From an uncultured Methylocystaceae bacterium (GTDB taxonomy: Bacteria; Pseudomonadota; Alphaproteobacteria; Rhizobiales; Beijerinckiaceae), in NCBI GenBank assembly GCA_903870245.1, contig CAIQCB010000022.1, positions 1-49,740 on the forward strand: DNA of 49,740 nt, in the 5' to 3' direction. Positions within the stretch are counted from its first letter, which is position 1. Each line of letters starts with the position of its first letter. The notes below the pieces were generated by a model. It had not been told where the DNA came from. It saw nothing but the letters and a program-made list of their open reading frames with translations, and ran no database searches. Both the position numbers and the translations under genes were made by a program. Positions 24,303 to 33,082 of this stretch are shown piece after piece.

Positions 24303-25607
24303 ATGGCGGGACCGATCTTTAGATATCTGAGATTACTGACCGTCATCATCCGCAGCGCCCGACAGTCAGGAGCCATGGCAACCTTTGCCCTCGCACTCGC
24401 CCTCGCGCCGGCGATTGCTGAAAAAGCGCCCGTCACAGTCTTGGCAAGCCATATTGAGAACACGGCGGGTTCAACCAGGCTGGTTTTCGACATCACCGGC
24501 CCTGTCGATGCAAATGCCTGGCCGATGAACGATCCGGCGCGAATGATTGTCGATTTACCCGATGTAGCCTTCGGCATTGAGCCCTCGGACGGCCATGTGG
24601 TCGGCCATGTGGACGGCCATCTGGTCGGCTCAACGCTTGTTCGCGCCTTCCGGTTTGGCCAGTTCGCGCCCGGACGCGCGCGCATCGTCATAGATTTAAA
24701 AGCCCCGGCAAGGGTCGTACGGGTTGCAAGCGAGACCGCCGCTTCCGGCGCCCGTCTGATCATTGAACTCGCGCCAACTTCAACAGCGCGTTTCGTCGCC
24801 GACGCACAGGCGGCCAGCGCTGTCTCGCATGTGCGGTATTCCGTTATCGATCCGCTGACGACGGGCGGAGAAACCCATTCGACCGAAACACCGGTTGTAA
24901 TGATTGATCCTGGTCACGGCGGCGTCGATCAGGGCGCCGTCGCCCAGAACGGCATAGAGGAAAAAACGATTGTTCTCGCCTTCGCTCGCGCCCTGCGTGA
25001 AAAAATTGAGGCCGGCGGCCGCCTGCGCGTCGTCCTGACCCGCGACGACGATGTTTTTCTGCCGCTGGATGAGCGCGTGGCGCTGGCGCGACGGGCCAAC
25101 GCCGCGCTGTTTGTGTCTATTCACGCTGACACGCTGGCTGCGCCGCATGTCGAAGGCGCGACGATTTACACCGTTTCGAGGGCGGCTTCCGACGCTGAGG
25201 CGGCGCGAACTGCGGCGCAGGAAAATCGCGCCGATCAGGCGGCCGGATTGCAAACGCCCAAGAATTCCGACGAGGTCGGCGACATTTTGTTCGACCTCGC
25301 CCGCCGGGAAACCAACGCCTTTAGTCGACAATTCGCGCTTGCGCTGGCGTCGCGCTGGAAAGAAGCGGGCAGCCTCAACAAAAATCCCATCCGTTCCGCC
25401 GGATTCGTGGTGCTGAAAGCCCACGACATGCCATCCGTCCTTCTTGAACTTGGCTATTTGTCCAGCGCGCATGATCTGTCCCGGCTAACTTCTCCGGCAT
25501 GGCGAGACCAGGCGGCCGGCAAGGCCGCCGAGGCGATTGAAGCTTTTTTCGCGATGTCTCACCCACCGAAGATGCTGGCCGCGCCCGCCGTTTCGCGCCC
25601 CGAATAA
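24303..25607 (+). CDS. N-acetylmuramoyl-L-alanine amidase (AmiC type, AMIN domain)
   Basis: The 434-residue exported zinc hydrolase cuts the amide bond between MurNAc and the stem peptide of peptidoglycan and is used in daughter-cell separation. A signal peptide (hydrophobic ATFALALALAPAIA near residue 26-40) is followed by an AMIN targeting domain (VFDITGPVDANAWPMNDPAR) and the amidase_3 catalytic domain from about residue 198: VMIDPGHGGVDQGA, GIEEKTIV with the metal-binding Glu, LFVSIHADTLA, and VLLELGYLSS with the catalytic Glu. The AMIN domain holds the repeat DGHVVGHVDGHLVG. The start is uncertain: ATG 24303 is chosen, with TTG 24270 and ATG 24375 as alternatives. The CtrA-type site upstream and PBP1A downstream fit cell-cycle-timed wall remodelling. 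Confidence 0.93.
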   Translation: MAGPIFRYLRLLTVIIRSARQSGAMATFALALALAPAIAEKAPVTVLASHIENTAGSTRLVFDITGPVDANAWPMNDPARMIVDLPDVAFGIEPSDGHVVGHVDGHLVGSTLVRAFRFGQFAPGRARIVIDLKAPARVVRVASETAASGARLIIELAPTSTARFVADAQAASAVSHVRYSVIDPLTTGGETHSTETPVVMIDPGHGGVDQGAVAQNGIEEKTIVLAFARALREKIEAGGRLRVVLTRDDDVFLPLDERVALARRANAALFVSIHADTLAAPHVEGATIYTVSRAASDAEAARTAAQENRADQAAGLQTPKNSDEVGDILFDLARRETNAFSRQFALALASRWKEAGSLNKNPIRSAGFVVLKAHDMPSVLLELGYLSSAHDLSRLTSPAWRDQAAGKAAEAIEAFFAMSHPPKMLAAPAVSRPE

Positions 25608-25762
25608 AACACAAAATACCGGCAAAAGTTAACCGATCCGATCATCCGGAACGCGCGCCCCAGAGGGCCTGCGGGGGATATTGTCCAGTCCGTGCTATCG
25701 ACGCGACAAACCCCACATCAGACGCGGCCGAAAAGCGGCCGATGCTGTGAGGAAAACCGTTC

Positions 25763-28174
25763 ATGCGCCTGTTTGCCAGATTTCTGGGCTTTCTTTTTGC
25801 CACCGGCACTATTGTCTTTCTGCTCTGCGCCGTGGCGGTGGCCGCAGTGGTTTTTTATTATTCAAAGGACCTGCCGGACACCGCGACCCTGCAAAAATAC
25901 GAGCCGCCGGTGACGACCCGCGCCCATGCCGGCGATGGATCGATTCTGGCTGAATATTCGCACGAACGTCGCTTGTTCCTCCCCTATGCTTCAATTCCGC
26001 CCCTCGTTCGTCAGGCGTTCATCTCGGCTGAGGACAAGAACTTTTTTATTCATAGCGGCGTCGACCCGGAGGGCGTCGCGCGCGCGGTGATGATCCTTGT
26101 CGAGGGCAACAAACATGTGCAGGGCGCTTCGACGATCACCCAGCAGGTCGCCAAAAACTTTCTCGTCGGCAGCGAACGTTCGTTCGACCGTAAAATACGC
26201 GAGGCGCTGATTTCGTTTCGCATAGAAAACGCTTATTCAAAGGAGCACATCCTCGAACTTTATTTGAACGAAATTTATCTTGGGCTTGGTAATTACGGAG
26301 TCGCCGCCGCCGCGTTGAACTACTTCAACAAATCCATCAACGAACTGACCATCGCGGAAGCCGCCTATCTCGCGGCCCTGCCGAAGGCGCCAAACAATTA
26401 TCATCCGTTCCAGCATCGCGAACGCGCCGTCGAGCGTCGCAACTATGTGATTGACCGCATGGCCGCTGACGGCTTCATCACGCCCGAGGAGGGCGCAAAA
26501 GCCAAAACGGAGCCCCTGGGGGTCAATCCGCGCGTGCTGTCGCCCAACACCTATGTCGCGGGATATTTCGCCGAGGAAGTGCGCCGGGAGTTACAGGAGC
26601 GCTATGGCGAAAAAGTGCTGTACGAGGGCGGCCTGACGGTTCGCACCACCCTCGATCCGAAAATGCAGGCGATGACCCGAAAGGCGCTGGCCGACGGTCT
26701 CGTGCGCTTTGACGAAGCGCATGGCTTTCGCGGCCCAATCAACCACATCGACGCAGCCGGCGACTGGGGAACGGCGCTCGCCAACATCCCGGCGCTTGGC
26801 GACGTGCGGCCCTGGCGGCTGGCGGTCGTGCTCGACACCAGCGACGGCGCTGCAAAGCTCGGCATGCAACCCGGCCGCGAAAAGTCCGGCGAGGTCTCGA
26901 GCGAACGCGAGACCGGCGTGCTTTCCGCCGATGGAATGCGGTGGACTGGCCGCAGTCCCCGGAGCGCCTTTACGCCCGGCGACGTGATCTATGTCGAGCC
27001 GCTGGGGGGACGGGCCGGCTCTTACCGGCTGCGGCAAATCCCGGAAATTTCCGGCGCCATGATGGCGATGGATCCCTACACCGGCCGTGTGTTCTCCATG
27101 GTCGGGGGCTTCTCCTACGACCAGTCGGAGTTTAACCGCGCCACGCAGGCGTTGCGGCAGCCGGGCTCTTCTTTCAAGCCTTTCGTCTACGCGACCGCGC
27201 TGGACAACGGATACACACCGTCCTCCTCAATCCTTGACGAGCCTATTTCGATCAAGCAGGCCGACGGGACTATGTGGACGCCGGAAAACTTCGAAGGCGG
27301 GCACGGCACTGGCGCGCATCCGCTACGGCATGGCGTCGAGCACTCCAAAAACATGATGACGGTGCGTCTCGCCAATGACGTCGGCATGCCGCTCATAGCC
27401 GAATACGCCAAACGCTTCGGCATTTATGACAATATGCCCCCCTATCTTTCAATGGCCCTGGGGGCGGGCGAAACGACGCTGATGAAAATGGTCACTGGCT
27501 ATTCGATGCTCGCCAATGGCGGCAAGCGGGTCAAGCCAACGTTGATCGACCGCGTTCAGGATCGATACGGCAAGACGATCTATCGTCACGATGAGCGGGA
27601 ATGCATCGGCTGCGACGCGGATAATTGGGATAATCAGCTGGAGCCCAAGCTCGTCGACAAGCGCGAGCAGGTTCTCGACCCTCTGACCGCTTACCAGATC
27701 ACCTCGATCATGGAAGGCGTGATCCAGCGCGGCACAGGCGTGTCGATCAAGGCGGTCGGCAAACATCTTGCCGGCAAGACCGGCACTACCAACGAGGCCA
27801 AGGATCTGTGGTTTGTGGGATATTCCCCTGACCTCTGCGTTGGCGTTTACATCGGATACGATCGCCCGCGTTCCCTAGGCACTCACGCGCAGGCGGCGCA
27901 ATACAGTGCGCCAATTTTCCGTGACTTCATGACGCAGGCGTTGAAGGACAAGCCCGACACGCCTTTCCGTGTGCCCCCGGGAATCAAACTCGTTTCGGTC
28001 GATCCGCATTCCGGACTGCGTTCATCCGGATCGGGCGCGATTCTCGAGGCCTTCAAACCGGGCACCGCCCCGCCGGACTCCTATTCCGGCGGCAATGGGT
28101 CCAGCGGCGCGAACCAGCTGAACTCTTCGCATGTCGATCAATCAGTCGGCAGCGGCACTGGCGGTCTGTATTGA
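25763..28174 (+). CDS. mrcA: Penicillin-binding protein 1A (bifunctional peptidoglycan synthase)
   Basis: The 803-residue class A PBP polymerises and cross-links peptidoglycan. One N-terminal membrane helix (about residues 8-30) anchors it. The glycosyltransferase domain has SAEDKNFFIHSGVDPEG, GASTITQQVAKNFLVGSERS and EILELYLNEIYLGLGNYGVA-like motifs (residues 85-180). The transpeptidase domain has the catalytic Ser in PGSSFKPFVYATAL (SxxK), SKN in VEHSKNMMTV (SxN), and KTG in LAGKTGTTNEAKDLWF. An insert with RSAFTPGDVIYVEPL resembles the OB domain of PBP1A. The C-terminal tail is Gly/Ser-rich. The start follows a GAGGAAAA site. It lies 155 nt after the amidase gene and ends at a strong terminator. 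Confidence 0.96.
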   Translation: MRLFARFLGFLFATGTIVFLLCAVAVAAVVFYYSKDLPDTATLQKYEPPVTTRAHAGDGSILAEYSHERRLFLPYASIPPLVRQAFISAEDKNFFIHSGVDPEGVARAVMILVEGNKHVQGASTITQQVAKNFLVGSERSFDRKIREALISFRIENAYSKEHILELYLNEIYLGLGNYGVAAAALNYFNKSINELTIAEAAYLAALPKAPNNYHPFQHRERAVERRNYVIDRMAADGFITPEEGAKAKTEPLGVNPRVLSPNTYVAGYFAEEVRRELQERYGEKVLYEGGLTVRTTLDPKMQAMTRKALADGLVRFDEAHGFRGPINHIDAAGDWGTALANIPALGDVRPWRLAVVLDTSDGAAKLGMQPGREKSGEVSSERETGVLSADGMRWTGRSPRSAFTPGDVIYVEPLGGRAGSYRLRQIPEISGAMMAMDPYTGRVFSMVGGFSYDQSEFNRATQALRQPGSSFKPFVYATALDNGYTPSSSILDEPISIKQADGTMWTPENFEGGHGTGAHPLRHGVEHSKNMMTVRLANDVGMPLIAEYAKRFGIYDNMPPYLSMALGAGETTLMKMVTGYSMLANGGKRVKPTLIDRVQDRYGKTIYRHDERECIGCDADNWDNQLEPKLVDKREQVLDPLTAYQITSIMEGVIQRGTGVSIKAVGKHLAGKTGTTNEAKDLWFVGYSPDLCVGVYIGYDRPRSLGTHAQAAQYSAPIFRDFMTQALKDKPDTPFRVPPGIKLVSVDPHSGLRSSGSGAILEAFKPGTAPPDSYSGGNGSSGANQLNSSHVDQSVGSGTGGLY

Positions 28175-28215
28175 TCGGCGGTCAAACCAAACCGTCTTGC
28201 AACGACATGTAAAAT

Positions 28216-28246
28216 AATGGCCGGGCGGTTTCCCCCGGCCATTTTT
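28216..28246 (+). terminator. Intrinsic terminator of mrcA
   Basis: AATGGCCGGG (28216-28225) pairs perfectly with CCCGGCCATT (28234-28243), loop of 8 nt, then TTT. It stands 41 nt past the PBP1A stop codon and just before the convergent queC end. Confidence 0.88.
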
Positions 28247-28260
28247 CGTTGCAGAGTGAT

Positions 28261-29007
28261 CTAACCTTTATCCGGGCTCATTCCGGCTTCCGTGCCGGCT
28301 TCCGTGACAAATTTTTCCCAACCTCTGGCGCGCAACTCGCACGCCGGACAAGCGCCGCAGCCATATCCCCAATCATGCCGCTGGCCTCGCTCGCCCAGAT
28401 AACAAGTGTGGGTGTCCTCGACGATCAACCGAACAAGCGCTGCGCCGCCCAACTCCTGAGCCAGCGCCCATGTCGCCGCCTTGTCGATAAACATCAGCGG
28501 CGTATGAATGAAAAAAGGCCGATCCACGCCCAGGGATAATGTTCGCGCCATGCTCATGATGGTGTCATGGCGGCAATCGGGATAGCCGGAAAAATCCGTT
28601 TCGCACATGCCTCCGACCAGATCGACGACGCCGCGCCGGTAGGCCAGGGCCGCAGCGAATGCAAGAAACAACAGATTCCGGCCCGGCACGAAAGTGTTGG
28701 GCAGACCGTCATCTCCCAAAGCGATCGCGGCCTCCCGCGTCAGCGCAGTGTCCGAGATGGCGCCGAGCGCCTCAATAGACAGTGTATGATCTGGACCCAG
28801 TCTTTCTCGCCAGCGCGAACTCAGTCCGGCCAGTCCTGACCGCAACGCCGTCCTGCAGCTCAATTCGACGCGGTGTCGTTGTCCATAGTCGAAACCGACA
28901 GTCTCGACATGGACAAAGTTCTCCAGCGCCCAGGCAAGACAGGTTGTCGAATCCTGTCCGCCGGAAAAAAGCACAAGGGCTCCAGCATTTTTGTCTCTAA
29001 AGGTCAT
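28261..29007 (-). CDS. queC: 7-cyano-7-deazaguanine synthase
   Basis: The 248-residue enzyme uses ATP and ammonia to turn 7-carboxy-7-deazaguanine into preQ0, the precursor of the tRNA base queuosine. The PP-loop ATP site is [19 protein letters not shown] at residue 10. The pattern [14 protein letters not shown] and the zinc-binding cysteines [24 protein letters not shown] near the C-terminus are diagnostic of QueC. Length is slightly above the usual 220-235. queE, queD and queF are not in view, so the pathway is dispersed. It is 45 nt downstream of the sensor kinase gene. Confidence 0.95.
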   Translation of the reverse strand: MTFRDKNAGALVLFSGGQDSTTCLAWALENFVHVETVGFDYGQRHRVELSCRTALRSGLAGLSSRWRERLGPDHTLSIEALGAISDTALTREAAIALGDDGLPNTFVPGRNLLFLAFAAALAYRRGVVDLVGGMCETDFSGYPDCRHDTIMSMARTLSLGVDRPFFIHTPLMFIDKAATWALAQELGGAALVRLIVEDTHTCYLGERGQRHDWGYGCGACPACELRARGWEKFVTEAGTEAGMSPDKG

Positions 29008-29052
29008 GCTCGCCTATCCCTAGCCTGGACAGCGACGTCAAGCCAGTGTCGC

Positions 29053-30567
29053 TCAAGCGGCGTGACTGTCGGAGGCGAAACGCGGCAAGGCGTTCATTAT
29101 GCGTTGCGGCGGAAAAACGACAACGACTTCGGCGCCCTCGTTCGAATGAGATTTGAGGAAGAACTCGCCCCCGTGCAGTTCGACAAGCCCCCTGACAATC
29201 GGCAGACCAAGACCCGCGCCCTCTATGGCGTTTGTTTGGGCCAACGCCCCGCGCCCGAAGCAGGCCATCACAGTGGCGATCTCCTCCTCGGGGATGCCGG
29301 GACCTGTATCACGGACCGAGACATACTGACCGCCAATACTCGTCCAGCCGACCTTGATGGTCACGGCGCCGCCGGGGGGGGTATATTTGACGGCGTTCGT
29401 CAACAAATTCACGACAATCTGGCGCACGGCGCGCAAATCCCCCCAAAGCGGAGGCAGATCCTTCTCCGTTGTTTCGATGAGCGATATATTATTCTTTTGC
29501 GCACGCAACGCGAGAAGATGTCGGCATTCGGCAGTGACATTTGCGAGCGACAACCGTTGCTCTCGCAATTCGTAACGACCCGACTCAACCCTCGAAAGAT
29601 CGATGAGATCGTTGATCAGTGACAGTAAATGCTGGCCACAGCCAAGAATGTCGCGAGCATACTCTCCATAAGTCGGGTTCCCGTGCGGGCCATAAAGCTC
29701 GCCGGCAAGAACTTCGGAGAAGCCAAGCATCGCATTCAGGGGCGTGCGTAACTCATGGCTCATTGTCGCGAGAAATCGCGATTTCGCCAGACTCGCTTCT
29801 TCGGCGCGGCGGCGCGCTGCGTCGGATGTTTCTTTCACGCGCTCCAGTTCGGCGATGCGTTCGCTTTTTTCGTCCAGTAATAAAAGTTTGTCGGCAAGCA
29901 GCCGACGCTGACGACTAGCCATGCCCGGAAAAACAAGATTCGCGAGCGCGAAGAGCCCCACAAACGGCCCCGCATCTTGTGCTGGGTGGACGCAGGCGAG
30001 GTAAAGGACAAATCCCATCGCTGGCGGACCAAGCGCTGCATAGACGGCAGAGGGAACCGTCGCATTCGCGAAAGCCTCGACGCCGGCCCGCAGGATAAGG
30101 ATCAGACCAGGGATAATCGGCGCGGCGTCGCCGCTCTCTGCAAACAGAAAAATCGCGATTGCCCAAACCAGCCCATTCAAGCCCTCAACAAGAATAATTT
30201 GCGCGCGCTGGCTCAAGAGCGGCGTGATCGCCTCCGCCTTCAGCAGAACCCGGCGCGCAAAAAACTGGCGGACGGTCAGGCCGACCAGGGCCGCCATAGT
30301 CCAGGCCAGGAGGGTGTCTTGGTCGACGGCGGCGTGTCCCAGCCAGAAGGCCAGCGTCGCCAGGCCCAGGTCGAATGGCAAAACCTCGATCCGGGTTCGA
30401 GCGTAGGCCACGATGAGCCCGAGATCGCTGTTTCGGTCGCCAAAGTCGGGGCTTTTCAGCGTTTCGTTCGCCGCTTGCGCCCGCGCGCCAAGCCGTCGAG
30501 ACAAAGTCGCAACTGCGGGATCGGCTCCCCGGACCCGGTCAAAATTATCCCCATTTTTGTTGCGCAT
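29053..30567 (-). CDS. Membrane-bound sensor histidine kinase (PleC/DivJ/PdhS-like class)
   Basis: The 504-residue protein has an N-terminal polar part, five to six membrane helices (about residues 65-225: LATLAFWLGHAAV, LVWAIAIFLFAES, IIPGLILILRAGV, VYAALGPPAMGFVLYLACVH and so on), a coiled coil (RIAELERVKETSDAARRRAE), a HisKA dimerisation domain with the phosphorylated His in MSHELRTPLNAMLGFSEVLA, and an ATPase domain with the N box NLLTNAVKYTPPGG, G1 VRDTGPGIPEEE and G2 GAGLGLPIVRGLVELHGG. The HisKA sequence resembles the alphaproteobacterial PleC/DivJ/PdhS class that signals to DivK or PleD. No response regulator is adjacent, so the partner is unknown, and no input ligand domain beyond the membrane helices is seen. 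Confidence 0.92.
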   Translation of the reverse strand: MRNKNGDNFDRVRGADPAVATLSRRLGARAQAANETLKSPDFGDRNSDLGLIVAYARTRIEVLPFDLGLATLAFWLGHAAVDQDTLLAWTMAALVGLTVRQFFARRVLLKAEAITPLLSQRAQIILVEGLNGLVWAIAIFLFAESGDAAPIIPGLILILRAGVEAFANATVPSAVYAALGPPAMGFVLYLACVHPAQDAGPFVGLFALANLVFPGMASRQRRLLADKLLLLDEKSERIAELERVKETSDAARRRAEEASLAKSRFLATMSHELRTPLNAMLGFSEVLAGELYGPHGNPTYGEYARDILGCGQHLLSLINDLIDLSRVESGRYELREQRLSLANVTAECRHLLALRAQKNNISLIETTEKDLPPLWGDLRAVRQIVVNLLTNAVKYTPPGGAVTIKVGWTSIGGQYVSVRDTGPGIPEEEIATVMACFGRGALAQTNAIEGAGLGLPIVRGLVELHGGEFFLKSHSNEGAEVVVVFPPQRIMNALPRFASDSHAA

Positions 30568-30580
30568 TGTCCTATGGCGG

Positions 30581-30595
30581 TTAACTTAAGGTTGA
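30581..30595. promoter_or_regulatory. Near-consensus CtrA-type site before the sensor kinase gene
   Basis: TTAA-CTTAAGG-TTGA differs from TTAA-N7-TTAA by one base and lies 14 nt upstream of the sensor kinase start codon (minus strand). The kinase belongs to the cell-cycle class, which makes the site worth noting. Confidence 0.35.
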
Positions 30596-30737
30596 CCATA
30601 TGGCTGGACCATAACCTTTAATAGCCTTCTGACAAGCCCCGCAGAAATAGGCTAACATCTATCCACAGTCCGGGCGTCGATCACTCTGCAAGTTTTGCGA
30701 CAGCCTCAACGCCAATGAAGCTGATGAGGCCAGAGCC

Positions 30738-31406
30738 ATGACCTGCCCGGCGGCGGCCCAAACGCCAGCCCTTGATGAACTCCTCCTCCGCATTTCCGCC
30801 TGCGAAACCTGCGCCACTGCCCCCCTCGGTCCGCCGCTGCCGCACCCGCCGCGTCCCGTGCTTCGCGTCAGCTCAACCGCGCGGCTGCTGATCGCCAGTC
30901 AGGCGCCGGGCAATCTCGTTAACCAGTCCGGCATACCTTTCAACGATCCTTCCGGAGACAGGCTGCGCGACTGGCTCGGCCTTGATCGCGAAAGCTTCTA
31001 CGATGTCGAACGTGTCGCGATCATTCCGATGGGATTTTGCTTCCCGGGCCATGACAGATCGGGAGGCGATCTGCCGCCGCGTCGCGAGTGTCGGGCGCAG
31101 TGGCATGACAGGCTCTTTGACCTCCTGCCGCAGATCGAAACTGTGCTGGCGATCGGTCGTTATGCGCAGGATTACCATCTCAAACGCCTTGGCCACATCA
31201 TGCCGTCAAACGCCAGCGTGACCGATATTGTCTCTCGATGGCGCGAGTTCGTCGGGACCCGCCAATCCCGCGTCATTCCATTACCGCACCCCTCATGGCG
31301 CAACTCCGGCTGGCTAAAGCGCCATCCGTGGTTCGAATCCGGATTACTCCCGGTTGTTAGGGCCGAAGTCGCGCAATTGATGACAAAGACGGGTAAATCG
31401 CCATGA
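30738..31406 (+). CDS. Uracil-DNA glycosylase family protein
   Basis: The 222-residue protein has the uracil-DNA glycosylase superfamily pattern: LLIASQAPGNLVNQSGIPF followed by NDPSGDRLRDWLG in the N-terminal half (motif A region) and VIPLPHPSWRNSGWLKRHPW near the C-terminus (motif B with a His). CETCATAPLGPPLPH at the start has two cysteines but not the full iron-sulfur set of family 4 enzymes. It probably removes uracil or is a relative without proven activity. Its stop codon overlaps the kdsA start by 4 nt (ATGA), so the two are coupled, although no functional link is known. Confidence 0.85.
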   Translation: MTCPAAAQTPALDELLLRISACETCATAPLGPPLPHPPRPVLRVSSTARLLIASQAPGNLVNQSGIPFNDPSGDRLRDWLGLDRESFYDVERVAIIPMGFCFPGHDRSGGDLPPRRECRAQWHDRLFDLLPQIETVLAIGRYAQDYHLKRLGHIMPSNASVTDIVSRWREFVGTRQSRVIPLPHPSWRNSGWLKRHPWFESGLLPVVRAEVAQLMTKTGKSP

Positions 31407-32245
31407 CCGACGTATATGTCGGCGACGGTCCCCGGCGCGTCCTGATTGGCAACGAACGGCCGCTCACCCTGATCGCAGGGCCCTGCGCGCTGGAGGATCG
31501 GGATATGGCGCTTGTCGTCGCCCAAGAACTGGCGCGGCTGTCCGATCGATTTGGCTTTGGCGTGATCTTCAAGGCCTCTTACGACAAGGCGAACCGGACC
31601 AGCTACGCCAGCCCGCGCGGCGTCGGACTCGCCGCCGCCTTGCCGATTTTTCGCGACATCCAATCGGCTACTGGCCTCCCGGTTACGACCGATGTGCACG
31701 AAAGCGGCGATTGCGCCCTCGTGGCGCAGGCTGTCGATCTGTTGCAGATTCCAGCTTTCCTGTGCCGACAGACCGATCTGATCGTCGCCGCCGCAGCGAC
31801 AGGACGGCCCGTCAATATCAAGAAAGGGCCGTTCATGGCGCCAGAGGATATGCGCCATGCCCTCGACAAGGCGCGTGCGGCCGGGGCCGGCGGCGTTTTG
31901 GCGACCGAGCGCGGCGCGAGTTTCGGCTATCATGCGCTAGTGGCGGACATGCGCGCCCTGCCCATCCTGGCGGAAACTGGCGCGCCGGTACTTTTCGACG
32001 CCACGCACGCCGTCCAGTCGCCCGGCGGCGAGGCAACGGAGTCAGGCGGCGATCGTCGCTTTGTCGCGGCTCTGACGCGCGCCGCCGTCGCTGTCGGCGT
32101 GGCGGGCTTGTTTATCGAAACCCATCCTGCGCCAGACCGCGCCATCTCCGACAGGCGCACCCAGTGGCCGCTTGATCGTCTCGAAATCCTGCTGGAGGAA
32201 GCGCTCGCTTTTGACAACCTCAGAAAAAACATCGTCAGAGGATGA
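31403..32245 (+). CDS. kdsA: 3-deoxy-8-phosphooctulonate synthase
   Basis: The 280-residue TIM-barrel enzyme joins phosphoenolpyruvate and arabinose 5-phosphate to form KDO 8-phosphate for lipopolysaccharide. Family motifs: TLIAGPCALEDRDMALVVA, VIFKASYDKANRTSYASPRG, GLPVTTDVHESGDC, and PFMAPEDMRHALDKARAAGA. Late motifs are FDATHAVQSPGG and FIETHPAPDRAISD. Length is typical. In many rhizobia kdsA lies near eno and pyrG; here its neighbours are a glycosylase-family gene (overlapping) and the cytochrome b gene. Confidence 0.97.
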   Translation: MTDVYVGDGPRRVLIGNERPLTLIAGPCALEDRDMALVVAQELARLSDRFGFGVIFKASYDKANRTSYASPRGVGLAAALPIFRDIQSATGLPVTTDVHESGDCALVAQAVDLLQIPAFLCRQTDLIVAAAATGRPVNIKKGPFMAPEDMRHALDKARAAGAGGVLATERGASFGYHALVADMRALPILAETGAPVLFDATHAVQSPGGEATESGGDRRFVAALTRAAVAVGVAGLFIETHPAPDRAISDRRTQWPLDRLEILLEEALAFDNLRKNIVRG

Positions 32246-32365
32246 GGGGACCGGGATGGCGGCGTGGCTGGAAAATCTGCTGCGTCGCAGCATAGCCAAT
32301 GGCCAGCGTCCACCGCACCGCCACGATTCTTCCAGCGACATTTACGCCGATAGTTAAGGACTTTG

Positions 32366-33082
32366 ATGATCGGCGCAATATATAAGAGACTGGAAAAAGA
32401 CAGACGAAACCAGATGACGATCAAGGGCCCAAATCTTCAAAGAAGCGACCCGAAACTCTCGGACAGGATTATTCATCCCCTGTTCGTTCGCATTACGCAT
32501 TGGATCAACGCGCTCGCCGTTTTCATCATGATAATGAGCGGCCTGAAAATTTATAACGCCTCTCCGATCTATCCGTTGCAATTTCCGCCCGACATCACTC
32601 TTGGCGGTTGGCTGGCGGGGGCGCTCGCCTGGCATTTCGCCGGCATGTGGCTCCTGGCGATCAACGGAATCGCCTATCTGGTTTATGGCGTCCTCTCCGG
32701 TCATTTCTGGCGCAGCCTGATCCGGTTTCAACCGATGGCGGCCTATCGCAATATCCGCCTCGAACTGAAGCGCCTGATCCTTCATGGCACAGGCGAATAC
32801 AATCCTGTGCAGCGCGTTCTGTATACCGCCGTGATCTGGATCGTGATATTGCTGGTCTTTTCCGGCCTGACGATGTGGAAACCGGTCCAGTTCCAGAGTC
32901 TTGCGCATTTCTTCGGCGGATATGATCAAGCCCGCAAGATTCACTTCTTCGCCATGCTTGGGCTGGCCCTCTTTACGCTGATCCACGTCAGCATCGCCAT
33001 GGCGGTCAAAGGCACGATCGAGTCCATGTTCACAGGCCGGCTGGCTCAAAAACCGCCGAAAAAGACCGGAGCGCCAAAATGA
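32366..33082 (+). CDS. Membrane-bound cytochrome b (b561/hydrogenase-type), partner of the molybdoenzyme
   Basis: The 238-residue inner-membrane protein has four to five helices with haem-ligand histidines: FVRITHWINALAVFIMIMSG, LAWHFAGMWLLAINGIAYLV, and IHFFAMLGLALFTLIHVSIA. This matches the diheme cytochrome b family related to Ni,Fe-hydrogenase cytochrome b and formate dehydrogenase gamma subunits. It probably passes electrons between the quinone pool and the periplasmic molybdoprotein encoded next, whose start overlaps its stop codon by 4 nt. The start at ATG 32366 is set by AAGGA 5 nt upstream; an inner ATG at 32414 is possible. The C-terminal tail (KPPKKTGAPK) is basic and cytoplasmic. 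Confidence 0.9.
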   Translation: MIGAIYKRLEKDRRNQMTIKGPNLQRSDPKLSDRIIHPLFVRITHWINALAVFIMIMSGLKIYNASPIYPLQFPPDITLGGWLAGALAWHFAGMWLLAINGIAYLVYGVLSGHFWRSLIRFQPMAAYRNIRLELKRLILHGTGEYNPVQRVLYTAVIWIVILLVFSGLTMWKPVQFQSLAHFFGGYDQARKIHFFAMLGLALFTLIHVSIAMAVKGTIESMFTGRLAQKPPKKTGAPK

